From contig NZ_CP063767.1 in the NCBI RefSeq assembly GCF_015277515.1, forward strand, positions 1,364,001-1,428,000: a DNA stretch of 64,000 bases, written 5' to 3'. Below the pieces are notes generated by a model that was not told the DNA's origin, searched no databases, and saw nothing but the letters and a program-made list of their open reading frames with translations. Position 1 is the first letter of the stretch. Every line of letters begins with the position of its first letter. Below, piece by piece: positions 1-7,790 of this stretch. Source of the DNA: Thermophilibacter immobilis. GTDB taxonomy: Bacteria > Actinomycetota > Coriobacteriia > Coriobacteriales > Atopobiaceae. The position numbers were made by a program, and so were the translations under genes.

Positions 1-164
1 CCGACCAGACCGTCTACCCCATGGTCGCCCCCGGCGCCCCACTCGATGACATCATCGGAGCCCTGGACGTCACCTTGGGCGGCGTGCGCGTGAGCGAGAA
101 GGGCTTTGGCACGACGGGGCACCCGGGCGCGCCCACGGAGCCTGCGAAGGGAGATGACGAGTGA
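1..164 (+). CDS. ilvB: Acetolactate synthase large subunit, C-terminal end (partial)
   Basis: Only the last 53 codons are in the window (reading frame begins at base 3, stop TGA 162-164). The stretch DQTVYPMVAPGAPLDDII is the usual C-terminal block of the thiamine-diphosphate enzyme that makes acetolactate or acetohydroxybutyrate, the first common step of valine, leucine and isoleucine synthesis. The tail after it (VTLGGVRVSEKGFG onward) is poorly conserved. The stop codon overlaps the ilvN start as TGATG, so the two subunits are translationally coupled. The call rests on this block plus the ilvN and ilvC neighbours. Confidence 0.9.
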   Translation, partial: DQTVYPMVAPGAPLDDIIGALDVTLGGVRVSEKGFGTTGHPGAPTEPAKGDDE

Positions 165-649
165 TGAAGCACCTGCTCTCGGTTCTCGTAGAGAACAAGT
201 CCGGCGTCCTGTCGCGCGTCACGGGGCTCATCAGCCGCCGCGGCTTCAACATCTTGTCGCTCACCGTCGCCCCCACCGAGGACGAGACGCTCTCCCGCAT
301 GACGATCATCGTCGAGGCCGACGAGGTCGGCTTCGAGCAGATCACCAAGCAGCTCCACAAGCTCGTCAGCGTCTTCAAGATCTCTGACCTCACCGAGCAG
401 GACGCCGTCGAGCGCGAGCTCGTGCTCTTCAAGGTGACCGCCACGCCCGAGCGGCGCCACGAGCTCATCGAGATCGCCAACGTGTTTCGCGCCAAGGTCG
501 TCGACGTGGGAAAGAACACGCTCACCATCGAGGCCACCGGCACCCAGAGCAAGCTCGACGCCATGGAGGGCCTCTTCCGCGGCTACGGCATCCGCCAGCT
601 CACGCGCACCGGCAAGATCGCGATGGCGCGCGGGGGCCACGACTCGTAG
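164..649 (+). CDS. ilvN: Acetolactate synthase small (regulatory) subunit
   Basis: 161 aa, the usual length of the family. An N-terminal ACT domain (about residues 3-75, with the NKSGVLSRV loop and RRGFNI) binds the feedback amino acid; the C-terminal half (about 80-157, ending RTGKIAMARG) completes the regulatory subunit. It activates the IlvB catalytic subunit and gives it valine sensitivity. I chose ATG 164 because it overlaps the ilvB stop (TGATG); a GTG at 161 would add one residue. ilvC follows 84 bp downstream. Confidence 0.95.
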   Translation: MKHLLSVLVENKSGVLSRVTGLISRRGFNILSLTVAPTEDETLSRMTIIVEADEVGFEQITKQLHKLVSVFKISDLTEQDAVERELVLFKVTATPERRHELIEIANVFRAKVVDVGKNTLTIEATGTQSKLDAMEGLFRGYGIRQLTRTGKIAMARGGHDS

Positions 650-676
650 GTCCCAGCCCCATCACTCCCTCATGGG

Positions 677-700
677 AACCACCCGCCTCGGCGGTTCGTT
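677..700 (+). terminator. Possible terminator or attenuator hairpin between ilvN and ilvC
   Basis: A short GC stem CCGCC-TC-GGCGG (683-694) is followed by TTCGTTT. It could stop part of the ilvBN transcript before ilvC or stabilise a processed end. The stem is only five base pairs and the T run is interrupted, so this is tentative. Confidence 0.3.
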
Positions 701-733
701 TCAGACTAGTACCTCGACAAAAAGGAGAAGAAC

Positions 734-1732
734 ATGGCCGTCACGATCTACTACGAGAAGGACTGCGACCCCTCGGTTATCCAGGGCAAGAAGGTCGCCA
801 TCATCGGCTACGGCTCGCAGGGCCACGCCCACGCCCTGAACCTCATGGACTCCGGCTGCGACGTCCGCGTGGGCCTGCGCCCGGGCTCCAAGTCCGCCCA
901 GAAGGCCCAGGAGGCCGGCCTCAAGGTCTGCGACATGATGACGGCGGCCAAGGAGGCCAACGTCATCATGATGCTCGTGCCCGATGAGACCCAGCCCGCC
1001 GTCTACGAGGAGTTCGTCGCCCCCAACCTGGAGGCCGGCGACACCCTCGCGTTCGCGCACGGCTTCAACATCCACTACGGCTACATCAAGGCCCCCGAGG
1101 ACGTCAACGTCATCATGTGCGCCCCCAAGGGCCCGGGCCACATCGTGAGGCGCCAGTACACCGAGGGCTCCGGCGTGCCTGACCTCGCCTGCGTCGCACA
1201 GGACGCGACCGGCGACGCCTGGGGCATCGCCCTGTCCTACTGCTGGGGCATCGGCGGCGCCCGCTCCGGCGTCATCAAGTCCACATTCAAGGACGAGACC
1301 GAGGAGGACCTCTTCGGCGAGCAGGCCGTGCTCTGCGGCGGCCTCGTCGAGCTGGTCAAGGCCGGCTTCGAGACCCTGACCGAGGCGGGCTACCCCGAGG
1401 AGCTGGCCTACTTCGAGGTCTATCACGAGATGAAGATGATCGTCGACCTCATGTACGAGAGCGGCATCCACTTCATGAACTACTCGATCTCCAACACGGC
1501 CGAGTACGGCGAGTACTACGCCGGTCCCAAGGTCATCAACGACCAGAGCCGCGCTGCCATGAAGGAGATCTTGGGCCGCATCCAGGACGGCTCCTTCGCC
1601 GCCGAGTTCGTCGCGGACTGCAACAACGACCACAAGTGGCTCCTCGAGAAGCGCGAGGAAATCAACACCCACCCGATCGAGAAGACCGGCGAGAAGATTC
1701 GCTCCATGTTCAGCTGGATCAAGAAGGACTAG
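734..1732 (+). CDS. ilvC: Ketol-acid reductoisomerase (NADP+)
   Basis: 332 aa, the length of class I (short) reductoisomerases. It isomerises and reduces acetolactate to dihydroxyisovalerate, the second step of the branched-chain pathway, using Mg2+ and NADPH. Visible features: Rossmann motif GYGSQG at residues 25-30, cofactor-specificity loop [12 protein letters not shown] near 47-58, the AHGFNIHYG segment near residue 110, [12 protein letters not shown], and the C-terminal knotted domain with metal-binding acidic residues in [14 protein letters not shown] strong AAGGAG ribosome site lies 8 bp before the ATG. A terminator follows the stop within 30 bp, so this closes the ilv cluster. Confidence 0.97.
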   Translation: MAVTIYYEKDCDPSVIQGKKVAIIGYGSQGHAHALNLMDSGCDVRVGLRPGSKSAQKAQEAGLKVCDMMTAAKEANVIMMLVPDETQPAVYEEFVAPNLEAGDTLAFAHGFNIHYGYIKAPEDVNVIMCAPKGPGHIVRRQYTEGSGVPDLACVAQDATGDAWGIALSYCWGIGGARSGVIKSTFKDETEEDLFGEQAVLCGGLVELVKAGFETLTEAGYPEELAYFEVYHEMKMIVDLMYESGIHFMNYSISNTAEYGEYYAGPKVINDQSRAAMKEILGRIQDGSFAAEFVADCNNDHKWLLEKREEINTHPIEKTGEKIRSMFSWIKKD

Positions 1733-1760
1733 GGCTTCTCGACAGGCTCGTCTTTTGCTT

Positions 1761-1795
1761 GGGGCCCGACCGCAGCTGCGATCGGGCCCCTTTTC
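1761..1795 (+). terminator. Rho-independent terminator after ilvC
   Basis: Stem GGGGCCCGA...TCGGGCCCC (arms within 1761-1790, extended inward through CGCAG/CTGCG with one mismatch) directly followed by TTTT at 1791-1794. It lies 28 bp past the ilvC stop on the same strand. Confidence 0.88.
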
Positions 1796-2017
1796 CCGGC
1801 TGCCGCCCCCTCCAGTATTGGGGCTCTCTTTTGATGCTCCTCTCGCTGAGAAGAGCTCCCAACTGGGAAAACGTGAGCCCTTAGAAGAAAAGGCGTCGCT
1901 CTCGGCGGCCCTTGCATAAAAAGCGCCCCAATCCTGACCGGAAGGAGCGGGGGTTGCATGCCGGAAGGGATAGGGGTCATATGCCCAAGAGCACGCGTCA
2001 CGCAGCCTCGAGCCATG

Positions 2018-2048
2018 AAAAAGGGGCGGAGCCCCTTTGCTCCGCCCC
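2018..2048 (-). terminator. Rho-independent terminator, minus strand
   Basis: Perfect 10-bp stem (plus-strand arms GGGGCGGAGC 2023-2032 and GCTCCGCCCC 2039-2048, 6-nt loop). On the minus strand it is followed by TTTTT (2022-2018). It would stop transcripts leaving the infC-rpmI-rplT operon, 430 bp past the rplT stop, giving an unusually long 3-prime untranslated region. Confidence 0.8.
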
Positions 2049-2119
2049 ATGTCTGTGTGGTATTACTTCGGAATCGCCTCTGTTCTCTTTCTCGATGGGA
2101 AAGGAGCTCTGTCTTAAAC

Positions 2120-2236
2120 TTTGGGCCCGTTCGGCGCTTCCTTCAAGGGTCCCATCCGATGCAGTATCGGAAAATGTTGGCGAGTGCGCTCGCCCGAATG
2201 TTAGAAGACCTCGGTCGCGCTCCCAACGGGCCCAAA
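2120..2236. other. Multi-branched inverted-repeat element (candidate structured RNA or MITE)
   Basis: Outer perfect 12-bp arms TTTGGGCCCGTT (2120-2131) and AACGGGCCCAAA (2225-2236) enclose two perfect hairpins: CCGAT-GCAGT-ATCGG (2156-2170) and GGCGAG-TGCG-CTCGCC (2179-2194). A further GACC-TC-GGTC lies near 2207-2216, and the second hairpin is bracketed by ATGTT on both sides. The fold is seen directly; a function is not. If transcribed from the infC operon it would be part of the long 3-prime untranslated region, upstream of the 2018-2048 terminator. The strand cannot be decided from symmetry. Confidence 0.5.
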
Positions 2237-2476
2237 AGCTGCTATCTCTTCGCTGTTCACTGGACTCGCCTCCTTGGTCGGTCGCTTCTTGGGTAGCGAC
2301 GCGTTTGCTTACTCTCTTTGTTCCCCCCTGGGTTCCCTTTAGACGCGAGACGTCCCGTCCCCCACAAGCGGTCGCTTTTCTCCTGCGAGCGGCAAGGGTG
2401 ACACGCACAGCCGGCCCACAGAGAAGCGCCCCGGGCCGCAGGGGCTCGAGGCGCTCAAAACGCAGGAGAGCGCAGG

Positions 2477-2842
2477 TTACTCGGCGTCGGCGAGGGCCTT
2501 CTTGGCGACGTCGGCGATCTCGGAGAAGGTCTGCTCGTCGGAGTAGGCGATCTCGGCGAGGACCTTGCGATCGAGCTCGACGCCGGCGAGCTTGAGCCCG
2601 TGCATGAGCCTGCTGTAGGAGAGCTCGTTCATGCGGGCCGCGGCGTTGATGCGCTGGATCCACAGGGAGCGGAAGTCGCGCTTCTTGTTGCGGCGGTCGC
2701 GGTAGGCGTACTGCCCGGAGTGCTGGGACTGCTCCTTCATGCCGCGGAAGGTGCGGGAATGAACTCCGTAATAACCCTTGGTGCGCTCTACGAGCGTCTG
2801 ACGCTTCTTACGGCCGGCAACGGCGCGCTTGACTCGTGCCAT
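2477..2842 (-). CDS. rplT: Ribosomal protein bL20
   Basis: 121 aa, the normal length. It begins [26 protein letters not shown] and contains the family block [36 protein letters not shown]. bL20 binds 23S rRNA early in 50S assembly and often regulates its own operon with L35. The ribosome site AGGAG sits before the ATG at 2842. It is the last gene of infC-rpmI-rplT, 43 bp after rpmI. Confidence 0.97.
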   Translation of the reverse strand: MARVKRAVAGRKKRQTLVERTKGYYGVHSRTFRGMKEQSQHSGQYAYRDRRNKKRDFRSLWIQRINAAARMNELSYSRLMHGLKLAGVELDRKVLAEIAYSDEQTFSEIADVAKKALADAE

Positions 2843-2885
2843 ATCTGATCAACTCCTCGTTGAAAAAAATTCTGGGGCGCCTTGT

Positions 2886-3083
2886 CTAGTTGGAGCCCAT
2901 GCGCTGAGAGACGTTCTTGGTGTCGGCCGCCGTGAGGGTGGTCTCCTGACGAAACCCGCGGATGCGCTTGGGCGACTTCTTGGACAGGATGTGGCTTTTG
3001 AACGCCTTGGCGCGCATGATCTTGCCAGTGCCGGTGCGACGGAAGCGCTTCGCCGTACCCTTGTGCGTCTTCATCTTGGGCAT
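2886..3083 (-). CDS. rpmI: Ribosomal protein bL35
   Basis: 65 aa, full length. The sequence [20 protein letters not shown] and the [17 protein letters not shown] segment identify this small basic 50S protein. The ribosome site GGAGAAGGAG lies upstream and partly overlaps the end of infC, whose stop is 2 bp before this ATG. The order infC-rpmI-rplT is conserved across bacteria. Confidence 0.97.
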   Translation of the reverse strand: MPKMKTHKGTAKRFRRTGTGKIMRAKAFKSHILSKKSPKRIRGFRQETTLTAADTKNVSQRMGSN

Positions 3084-3085
3084 AC

Positions 3086-3664
3086 CTAGTTCTCCTTCTC
3101 CATCGTTAGATCCTCGTCCGCGTCGGCGTCCGCCTTCTCGTCGAAGGCGCCCTTGATCGGGACGATGAGCATGTGCATGTTGCGGCCCTCCATGAGCGGC
3201 TGCTGCTCGACCGTGGCACAGTCCTTCAGATCCTCGGCGAGCCGGTCCAACACGATGCGCCCCTGCTCCGGGTGGGCCATCTCGCGGCCGCGGAACATGA
3301 TCGTGATCTTGACGCGGGCACCCTTCTTGAGGAAGCGCAGGACGTGACCCTTCTTGGTCTCGTAGTCCCCCACGTCGATCTTGGGACGAAACTTCATCTC
3401 CTTGATCTCGACCTTGACCTGGTTCTTGCGAGCGGCCTTGGCCTTGCGATCCTGCTCGTACTTGAACTTCTTGTAGTCGAGCACCTTGCAGACCGGCGGG
3501 TCCGCGTTAGGGGCGATCTCGACAAGATCAAGCCCCTGGTCGTGGGCAATGCGCAGCGCGTCCCGCACTCCGAACAGGCCCATCTGCGACCCGTCGACGC
3601 CAATGAGGCGACACGTGCGAGAGGTGATCTCCTCGTTGATACGAGGACCGTCGTTTCTGGCTAT
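3086..3664 (-). CDS. infC: Translation initiation factor IF-3, apparent ATA start
   Basis: IF-3 binds the 30S subunit, blocks premature subunit joining and checks the start codon and initiator tRNA. The first in-frame ATG (3583) would remove the conserved N-terminal block [20 protein letters not shown], which is open upstream and preceded by an in-frame TAG at 3670-3668. Between that stop and the block only AAG-ATA-GCC is available, with a GGAAGG ribosome site 8-9 bp before the ATA. I therefore place the start at ATA 3664, giving 192 aa. Rare AUU/AUA/AUC starts on infC are known to give autoregulation. The C-domain ([27 protein letters not shown]) is intact; the acidic tail [14 protein letters not shown] is long. 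Confidence 0.9.
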   Translation of the reverse strand: MARNDGPRINEEITSRTCRLIGVDGSQMGLFGVRDALRIAHDQGLDLVEIAPNADPPVCKVLDYKKFKYEQDRKAKAARKNQVKVEIKEMKFRPKIDVGDYETKKGHVLRFLKKGARVKITIMFRGREMAHPEQGRIVLDRLAEDLKDCATVEQQPLMEGRNMHMLIVPIKGAFDEKADADADEDLTMEKEN

Positions 3665-3701
3665 CTTCTACACCTTCCTCTCATCGCGGCTCACGCCGCA
3701 T

Positions 3702-3733
3702 AAAAAAGCCCCCGGCACCAAGCGGCATCCGGG
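3702..3733 (-). terminator. Leader attenuator upstream of infC
   Basis: On the minus strand, CCCGG-at-GCC-gctt-GGT-g-CCGGG is followed by GGC and TTTTTT (plus-strand A run 3702-3707). It lies about 110 nt after the proposed promoter and about 40 nt before the infC start, the place expected of an attenuator in an infC/L20 leader. The switch mechanism and any anti-terminator are not resolved; GC-rich segments at 3755-3830 could pair alternatively. Confidence 0.65.
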
Positions 3734-3844
3734 AGACATACGCACCTGAGGGCGCGAGAAATATCTTGTCTGACCAGACAGCTGCCTGAGGCGCCGTGTA
3801 GGTGGGGACCTCTGCGGTCCCGCTTCGTAAGAGCACATTTGTGT

Positions 3845-3873
3845 ATGGTAGCACAAGAGTCGGCCTGGGACAA
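3845..3873 (-). promoter_or_regulatory. Sigma70-type promoter for infC operon
   Basis: Minus-strand TTGTCC (plus 3868-3873) and TACCAT (plus 3845-3850) are separated by 17 bp. It lies about 180 bp before the infC start, leaving room for the leader with its attenuator. It is interleaved with the ferritin terminator hairpin. Confidence 0.6.
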
Positions 3874-3899
3874 CCACCGTGCGTTGCCTAGGCCGACTC
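3857..3899 (-). terminator. Terminator hairpin after ferritin, overlapping infC promoter
   Basis: Perfect 10-bp arms GAGTCGGCCT / AGGCCGACTC (plus 3857-3866 and 3890-3899) with a 23-nt loop, 19 bp past the ferritin stop. On the minus strand the stem is followed only by TTGTGC, so the T run is weak. The -35 element of the infC promoter lies inside its loop. Confidence 0.55.
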
Positions 3900-3917
3900 G
3901 GAAAAGCTGCGGACTTT

Positions 3918-4436
3918 CTACATGGGAAGTGCGGTCAGCGCGACGTAGGTGCGCGTCTGGTACTCGCGGTCGAGGTCGAACAGGCCCTTGGGGTCGCTTC
4001 CGAAGAGCTTCATGTTGGTGATGTTGTCGCGGGCGTTGGTCTCCTCCTCGCCCTGCTCCTTGACGTACCAGTCGAGCATCTGCATCGTGCGGATGTCCTT
4101 CTCGCCCTGGGCGACCTCGTAGCAGTGGTGGATGCTGGCCGTGATGTATTCCTCGTGCTCGAGGCCGGCCTCGAGCGGGGCGAGGTCGTTGTCAAAGGTC
4201 AGGTCCGGCTCGGCGATGGCGGCCATCTTGGGGGTGAAGTCGTTGTCGAGCAGGTAGCGACGGAGCGCCAGCGCATGGTCGCGCTCCTCCTGCACCTGGA
4301 TCATGTACCAGTTGGCGAAGCCCTTGAGGCCGCGGTCCTCGTAGTAGTCGGCAAAGGTGAGGTAGAGATAGGCGGAGTAGAGCTCCTTGTTGATCTGCTC
4401 GTTGAGGACGGAGGTTACCTTGTCGGAGAGTGCCAT
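3918..4436 (-). CDS. ftnA: Ferritin (bacterial non-haem type)
   Basis: 172 aa from ATG 4436, the usual FtnA length. It oxidises Fe2+ and stores iron in a 24-subunit shell. Ferroxidase-centre residues are visible in order: E in NEQINKELYSAYLYL, YYEDRGLKGFANWY, EERDHAL (ExxH), the E of LEAGLEHEEYIT, and the late helix VKEQGEEE. A longer open frame adds 18 residues, but ATG 4436 has the GAAGGGA ribosome site and matches the family start MALSDKVTSVLNEQIN. No haem-binding Met of bacterioferritins is evident. It stands alone, with its own terminator downstream. Confidence 0.93.
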   Translation of the reverse strand: MALSDKVTSVLNEQINKELYSAYLYLTFADYYEDRGLKGFANWYMIQVQEERDHALALRRYLLDNDFTPKMAAIAEPDLTFDNDLAPLEAGLEHEEYITASIHHCYEVAQGEKDIRTMQMLDWYVKEQGEEETNARDNITNMKLFGSDPKGLFDLDREYQTRTYVALTALPM

Positions 4437-4537
4437 GAGCGTGTTCCCTTCTTCGAACGTCGGACGGCCCCTGCCGCCCCACTGCGTCATGCGCTTCTTA
4501 TTCTACCCAGCGCACTTGTTGCGTGGCACGACACCTG

Positions 4538-4562
4538 AAAACGGCCGGGCAAAACCCGGCCG
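4538..4562 (-). terminator. Terminator after tRNA-Leu
   Basis: Minus-strand CGGCCGGG-loop-CCCGGCCG (plus 4542-4562) followed by TTTT (plus 4538-4541), 12 bp past the 3-prime CCA of the tRNA. Confidence 0.85.
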
Positions 4563-4573
4563 CAGCTCGATCA

Positions 4574-4659
4574 TGGTGCCCGAGGTGAGACTCGAACTCA
4601 CACGAGGTTTCCCCCAACGGTTTTTGAGACCGTCACGTCTGCCATTCCGTCACTCGGGC
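4574..4659 (-). tRNA. tRNA-Leu (anticodon CAA)
   Basis: 86 nt including the encoded CCA. Acceptor GCCCGAG pairs with CTCGGGC, discriminator A, then CCA. The anticodon stem ACGGT/ACCGT holds loop CTCAAAA with anticodon CAA reading UUG. There is a long variable arm (GTTGGGGGAAACCTCG region) as in class II leucine tRNAs, and a T arm with GTTCGAGTC. Confidence 0.96.
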
Positions 4660-4692
4660 TAGCTCCCGCAACGCGCGTAGCGAGCGAGAAGA

Positions 4693-4701
4693 ACTATAGC
4701 A
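4693..4701 (-). promoter_or_regulatory. Extended -10 promoter for tRNA-Leu
   Basis: Minus-strand TGCTATAGT gives a TGn extended -10 with TATAGT, 34 bp before the tRNA 5-prime end. No good -35 is visible 17 bp upstream (GTCGGG), which an extended -10 can tolerate. Confidence 0.5.
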
Positions 4702-4727
4702 GATGTGCGCGCCCGCCCGACGCGCGG

Positions 4728-5387
4728 CTAGCGCAGGTAGGGATTGTTCGCCAGCTCGTCGGCCATGGTCGTGGAGGGGCCGTGACCGCACAGAAGCGCC
4801 GTGGTGGGGTCGATCTTTGCGGCCATGCGCGCGAGCGAGCGCATGATGGCCCGCTCGTCTCCCCCGGTGAGGTCGGTGCGCCCGTGGCTCGAGGGAAACA
4901 GGGTGTCCCCGACGAAGGCTATGCCCTTGGCCGAGCCCTCGCCCACGAGCACGATTCCGCCCGGGGTGTGCCCGGGCGTCTCCATGACCGTGAAGGAGGC
5001 CGTCCCTACCGTAACGACATCGCCCTCGGCGAGCGTGCGGTCCGGCGCGGGGGCGTTCTCGTCGTAGACGTAGCCTGTCTCGGCCCGCTCGCCGGCGTGG
5101 CGGGCGCGCTCGGCGTCGGCCGCCGAGATGAGGTAGGGGGCTCCCGTCGCGCGTTTGAGGGCCGCGACGCCGCCCACGTGGTCCCCGTGGCCGTGCGTGG
5201 CCACGATGAGCTCCACGGACACGTCGGAGAGCCTCTCGGCCAGCTGGGCGCCGGAGCCGCCGGGGTCCACGACCATGCAGGAGCCCTCGGAGAGGTAGGC
5301 GTAGCAGTTGGTGGCCAGAAGGGTCACCTCGAAGCGGCGCAGCTCGTCGGAGCCGAGTGCGACCTCCTTCTCGCTGATGATGTCCAT
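4728..5387 (-). CDS. Metallo-beta-lactamase fold hydrolase (glyoxalase II-like)
   Basis: 219 aa. The zinc motif THGHGDHVGG (near residue 64) plus later ligands in ETPGHTPGG, FVGDTLF and the final CGHGPSTT place it among small glyoxalase II-like hydrolases, which cleave thioesters such as S-lactoyl conjugates; the substrate here is unknown. The N-terminal half NCYAYLSEGSCMVVDPGG is typical. It starts 1 bp after the rel stop, with AGGAGG inside the end of rel, so it is the last gene of the recJ-rel unit. No signal peptide. Confidence 0.85.
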   Translation of the reverse strand: MDIISEKEVALGSDELRRFEVTLLATNCYAYLSEGSCMVVDPGGSGAQLAERLSDVSVELIVATHGHGDHVGGVAALKRATGAPYLISAADAERARHAGERAETGYVYDENAPAPDRTLAEGDVVTVGTASFTVMETPGHTPGGIVLVGEGSAKGIAFVGDTLFPSSHGRTDLTGGDERAIMRSLARMAAKIDPTTALLCGHGPSTTMADELANNPYLR

Positions 5388-5388
5388 G

Positions 5389-7776
5389 CTAGATCCTCCT
5401 TTTCATCTGGTTTGCGCCCTCACCGGGCATGATGCGGCGCGCGTCGAAGACCGAGGGCACCCGGCTCACGGTGGCGAGCAGGGCGTCCAGAAGGCTCGCG
5501 TCGGAGATCGCTACCAAGAAGCGCAGGCGCGCGACGCCCTGGACGCTCGTCTGGGTCGCGGCCGACAAGATGTTGCCGCCCGCGTCGCCGATGGCGATCG
5601 TGATGTCCTTGAGCAGGCCCATGCGGTCCGTGGCCTCGACGACGATCTCCACGCGAAACTCCGTGGCGCCCGAGGTGTCCCACGCCACCTCGATCATCCG
5701 CTCGGGGTGCTCCATGAGCGAGCGCACGTTGGGGCAGTTCGCGCGGTGCACCGAGACGCCACGGCCACGGGTGATGAAGCCCACGATCTCGTCGCCGGCC
5801 ACGGGGTTGCAGCAGTGCGCCAGGTGGACGAGAAGGTCGGGGTCACCCTTGACCACCACGCCGCAGTTGCTCCTGCGCTTCTTGCCGCGCGCCGTGCGCG
5901 TGATCGCGTAGGACTGCATGATCGGCTTGCCGGAGCTCATCGCCTCGTCGTGGGCGGCCTGGCGCTCGGCCTCGGCGGCGGCGGCGGCGAGCTGCTCGGA
6001 GGAGCCCTCCTCGAGGATTTCCTCGACCTTGTTGGCCACGTGCTTGACCGAGACCTTGCCCGTGTGCAGGGCGGCGAACAGGTCGTCGGTCGCGTGGTAG
6101 TCGAGTGCCCCCACGACGCGCGCGAGCGCCTTGATCGTGCGCTTGGTGGAGATGCCGTAGCCGCGCCGGCGCAGCTCGTGGGCGAGCTCGGTGCGACCCT
6201 GCTCGGCGTCGTCGGTCTTGGTCTGCGTCGAGAAGTACTTGCGAATCTTGGCTCGCGTCGAGGGCATGACCACCAGGCTCATCCAGTCGCGCGAGGGCTT
6301 AGCGTTCTTGTTGGTGAGGATCTCGACGCGGTCTCCCATGTTGAGCCGGTACGACAGCGGCACCACCGAGCCGTTGACCTTGGCACCCACGCAGTGGTTG
6401 CCCACCTCGGTGTGCACGGCGTAGGCGAAGTCGAGCGGCGTGGAGTCGCGCCTCAGGCTCATCACCTCTCCCCTGGGGGTGAAGACGAAGATCTCGTGCT
6501 CGAAGAGGTCCACGCGCAGGCTGTCGAGAAACTCGTGAGGGTCGTCGATGTCGTCCTCGGTCGCCCAGTCGAGGCTCCTCCTGATCCAGGTGATGGTGGA
6601 GTCGATCGCGCGGTCGTCGGCGCTCATCTTGCCCCGCGAGTTGCCGGCCTTCTTGTAGAGCCAGTGCGCGGCGATGCCGTACTCGGACGCCTCGTGCATC
6701 TCGGAGGTGCGGATCTGGATCTCTATGGGCCGGCCGTCGGGTCCCACGACCGTGGTGTGCAGGGACTGATAGAGGTTGGCCTTGGGCGTGGCGATATAGT
6801 CCTTGAAGCGGCCCGGCATGGGGTGCCACAGCGAGTGGACGGCCCCCAGGACCGAGTAGCAGTCCCCCACCGACTGCGTGATGACGCGCAGGGCGATGAG
6901 GTCGTAGATGTCGGAGAACTCGCGTCCCTTGCGGGTCATCTTCTGGTAGATGCTCCACAGGTGCTTGGGGCGGCCCGTGATCTGGTAGTCCGTGAGTCCC
7001 ACGCTCTTGAGCTCGTCGTCCAGGGTCTTTATCGCGCGGTCGATGTCGTCCTCGCGTTGGGCGCGCGAGTCCTGGACCATGCGGGCAACGCGCTGGTACT
7101 CCTTGGGCTCGAGCCAGAAGAAGGCCAGGTCCTCGAGCTCCCACTTGACCGAGGAGATGCCCAGGCGGTCGGCCAGGGGCGCGTAGACGTCCATGGTCTC
7201 GCGCGCCTTGAACAGGCGCCGGTCGGGCGGGAGCGCCGCCAGGGTGCGCATGTTGTGAAGACGGTCAGCAAGCTTGATGATGACGACCCGGATGTCCTGG
7301 CTCATGGCGAGAAACATCTTGCGCAGGTTCCAGGCCTGCTTCTCGTCCATCGAGGTGACCTCGATCGAGGTGAGCTTGGTCACGCCGTCCACCAGCTCGC
7401 AGACCGTCTGGCCGAACAGCCCCGCGATCTGGTCGAGGGTGGCGGGAGTGTCCTCGACGGTGTCGTGCAGGAGCGCGGCGCAGATCGTGTCCTCATCCAT
7501 GCGCAGGTCATGTGCCAGGATGAGTGCCACCTCGACGGGGTGGTTGATGTAGGGTTCGCCGGAGCGGCGACGCTGGTCGCGGTGATAGTCCGCCGCGAAG
7601 CGATAGGCGCGCTCGACCTTCTCGCAGCCCTCCTCGTCGAGGTAGGCGGCACAGGCGGCCTCGAGCAGGCGGAAGTTGGCGGCATCGGGGGGCGCCTTCT
7701 TGGAGGTGACGGGGCCCTGCTGCAACGGGGAAGCCCCACGCTCGGGGACCTTCTCGTTTCTGGCGTCGGTGTCCAT
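5389..7776 (-). CDS. rel: Bifunctional (p)ppGpp synthetase/hydrolase Rel
   Basis: 795 aa from ATG 7776, which has AGGAGG and lies 14 bp after the recJ stop; the frame is open much further but overlaps recJ, so the longer version is rejected. Domains in order: HD hydrolase (LLHDTVEDT at 102-110, with H and D present, so hydrolysis should be active), synthetase (GRPKHLWSIYQKM, RFKDYIATPKANLYQSLHTTVVG), TGS (VFTPRGEVMSL, DFAYAVH), helical and zinc-finger region (HCCNPVAGDEIVGFITRGRGVSVHR) and C-terminal ACT. The RFKD loop is the version found in bifunctional Rel rather than RelA. It sets the stringent response on the ribosome. Confidence 0.95.
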   Translation of the reverse strand: MDTDARNEKVPERGASPLQQGPVTSKKAPPDAANFRLLEAACAAYLDEEGCEKVERAYRFAADYHRDQRRRSGEPYINHPVEVALILAHDLRMDEDTICAALLHDTVEDTPATLDQIAGLFGQTVCELVDGVTKLTSIEVTSMDEKQAWNLRKMFLAMSQDIRVVIIKLADRLHNMRTLAALPPDRRLFKARETMDVYAPLADRLGISSVKWELEDLAFFWLEPKEYQRVARMVQDSRAQREDDIDRAIKTLDDELKSVGLTDYQITGRPKHLWSIYQKMTRKGREFSDIYDLIALRVITQSVGDCYSVLGAVHSLWHPMPGRFKDYIATPKANLYQSLHTTVVGPDGRPIEIQIRTSEMHEASEYGIAAHWLYKKAGNSRGKMSADDRAIDSTITWIRRSLDWATEDDIDDPHEFLDSLRVDLFEHEIFVFTPRGEVMSLRRDSTPLDFAYAVHTEVGNHCVGAKVNGSVVPLSYRLNMGDRVEILTNKNAKPSRDWMSLVVMPSTRAKIRKYFSTQTKTDDAEQGRTELAHELRRRGYGISTKRTIKALARVVGALDYHATDDLFAALHTGKVSVKHVANKVEEILEEGSSEQLAAAAAEAERQAAHDEAMSSGKPIMQSYAITRTARGKKRRSNCGVVVKGDPDLLVHLAHCCNPVAGDEIVGFITRGRGVSVHRANCPNVRSLMEHPERMIEVAWDTSGATEFRVEIVVEATDRMGLLKDITIAIGDAGGNILSAATQTSVQGVARLRFLVAISDASLLDALLATVSRVPSVFDARRIMPGEGANQMKRRI

Positions 7777-7790
7777 GGGCTCCTCCTCTT

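Larger units (their letters stand above)
1795..2476. other. 680-bp stretch without a convincing gene between ilvC and rplT
   Basis: No open frame here has a ribosome site and protein-like composition; the long frames crossing it are arginine-rich shadows. It contains an imperfect inverted repeat around 1812-1873, a short motif at 1916-1941 resembling segments at 23155-23180 and 61852-61872, a minus-strand terminator at 2018-2048, the multi-branched element at 2120-2236, and a GC hairpin at 2425-2455 just past the rplT stop. Base composition is less GC-rich than the flanking genes. Confidence 0.6.

Noticed and set aside
650-733. T-box or leucine/valine leader before ilvC
   Set aside because: No T-box consensus or run of branched-chain codons is visible; only a short hairpin.
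2425-2455. Rho-independent terminator directly after rplT
   Set aside because: The hairpin has a mismatch and the T run is on its upstream side on the minus strand; the better terminator is at 2018-2048.
1998-2663. 221-residue minus-strand frame over the rplT end and the non-coding gap
   Set aside because: Arginine-rich, overlaps rplT in another frame, and crosses the terminator and branched element.
3583-3583. ATG 3583 as the infC start
   Set aside because: It would delete the conserved IF-3 N-terminal block that is open upstream and has its own ribosome site.
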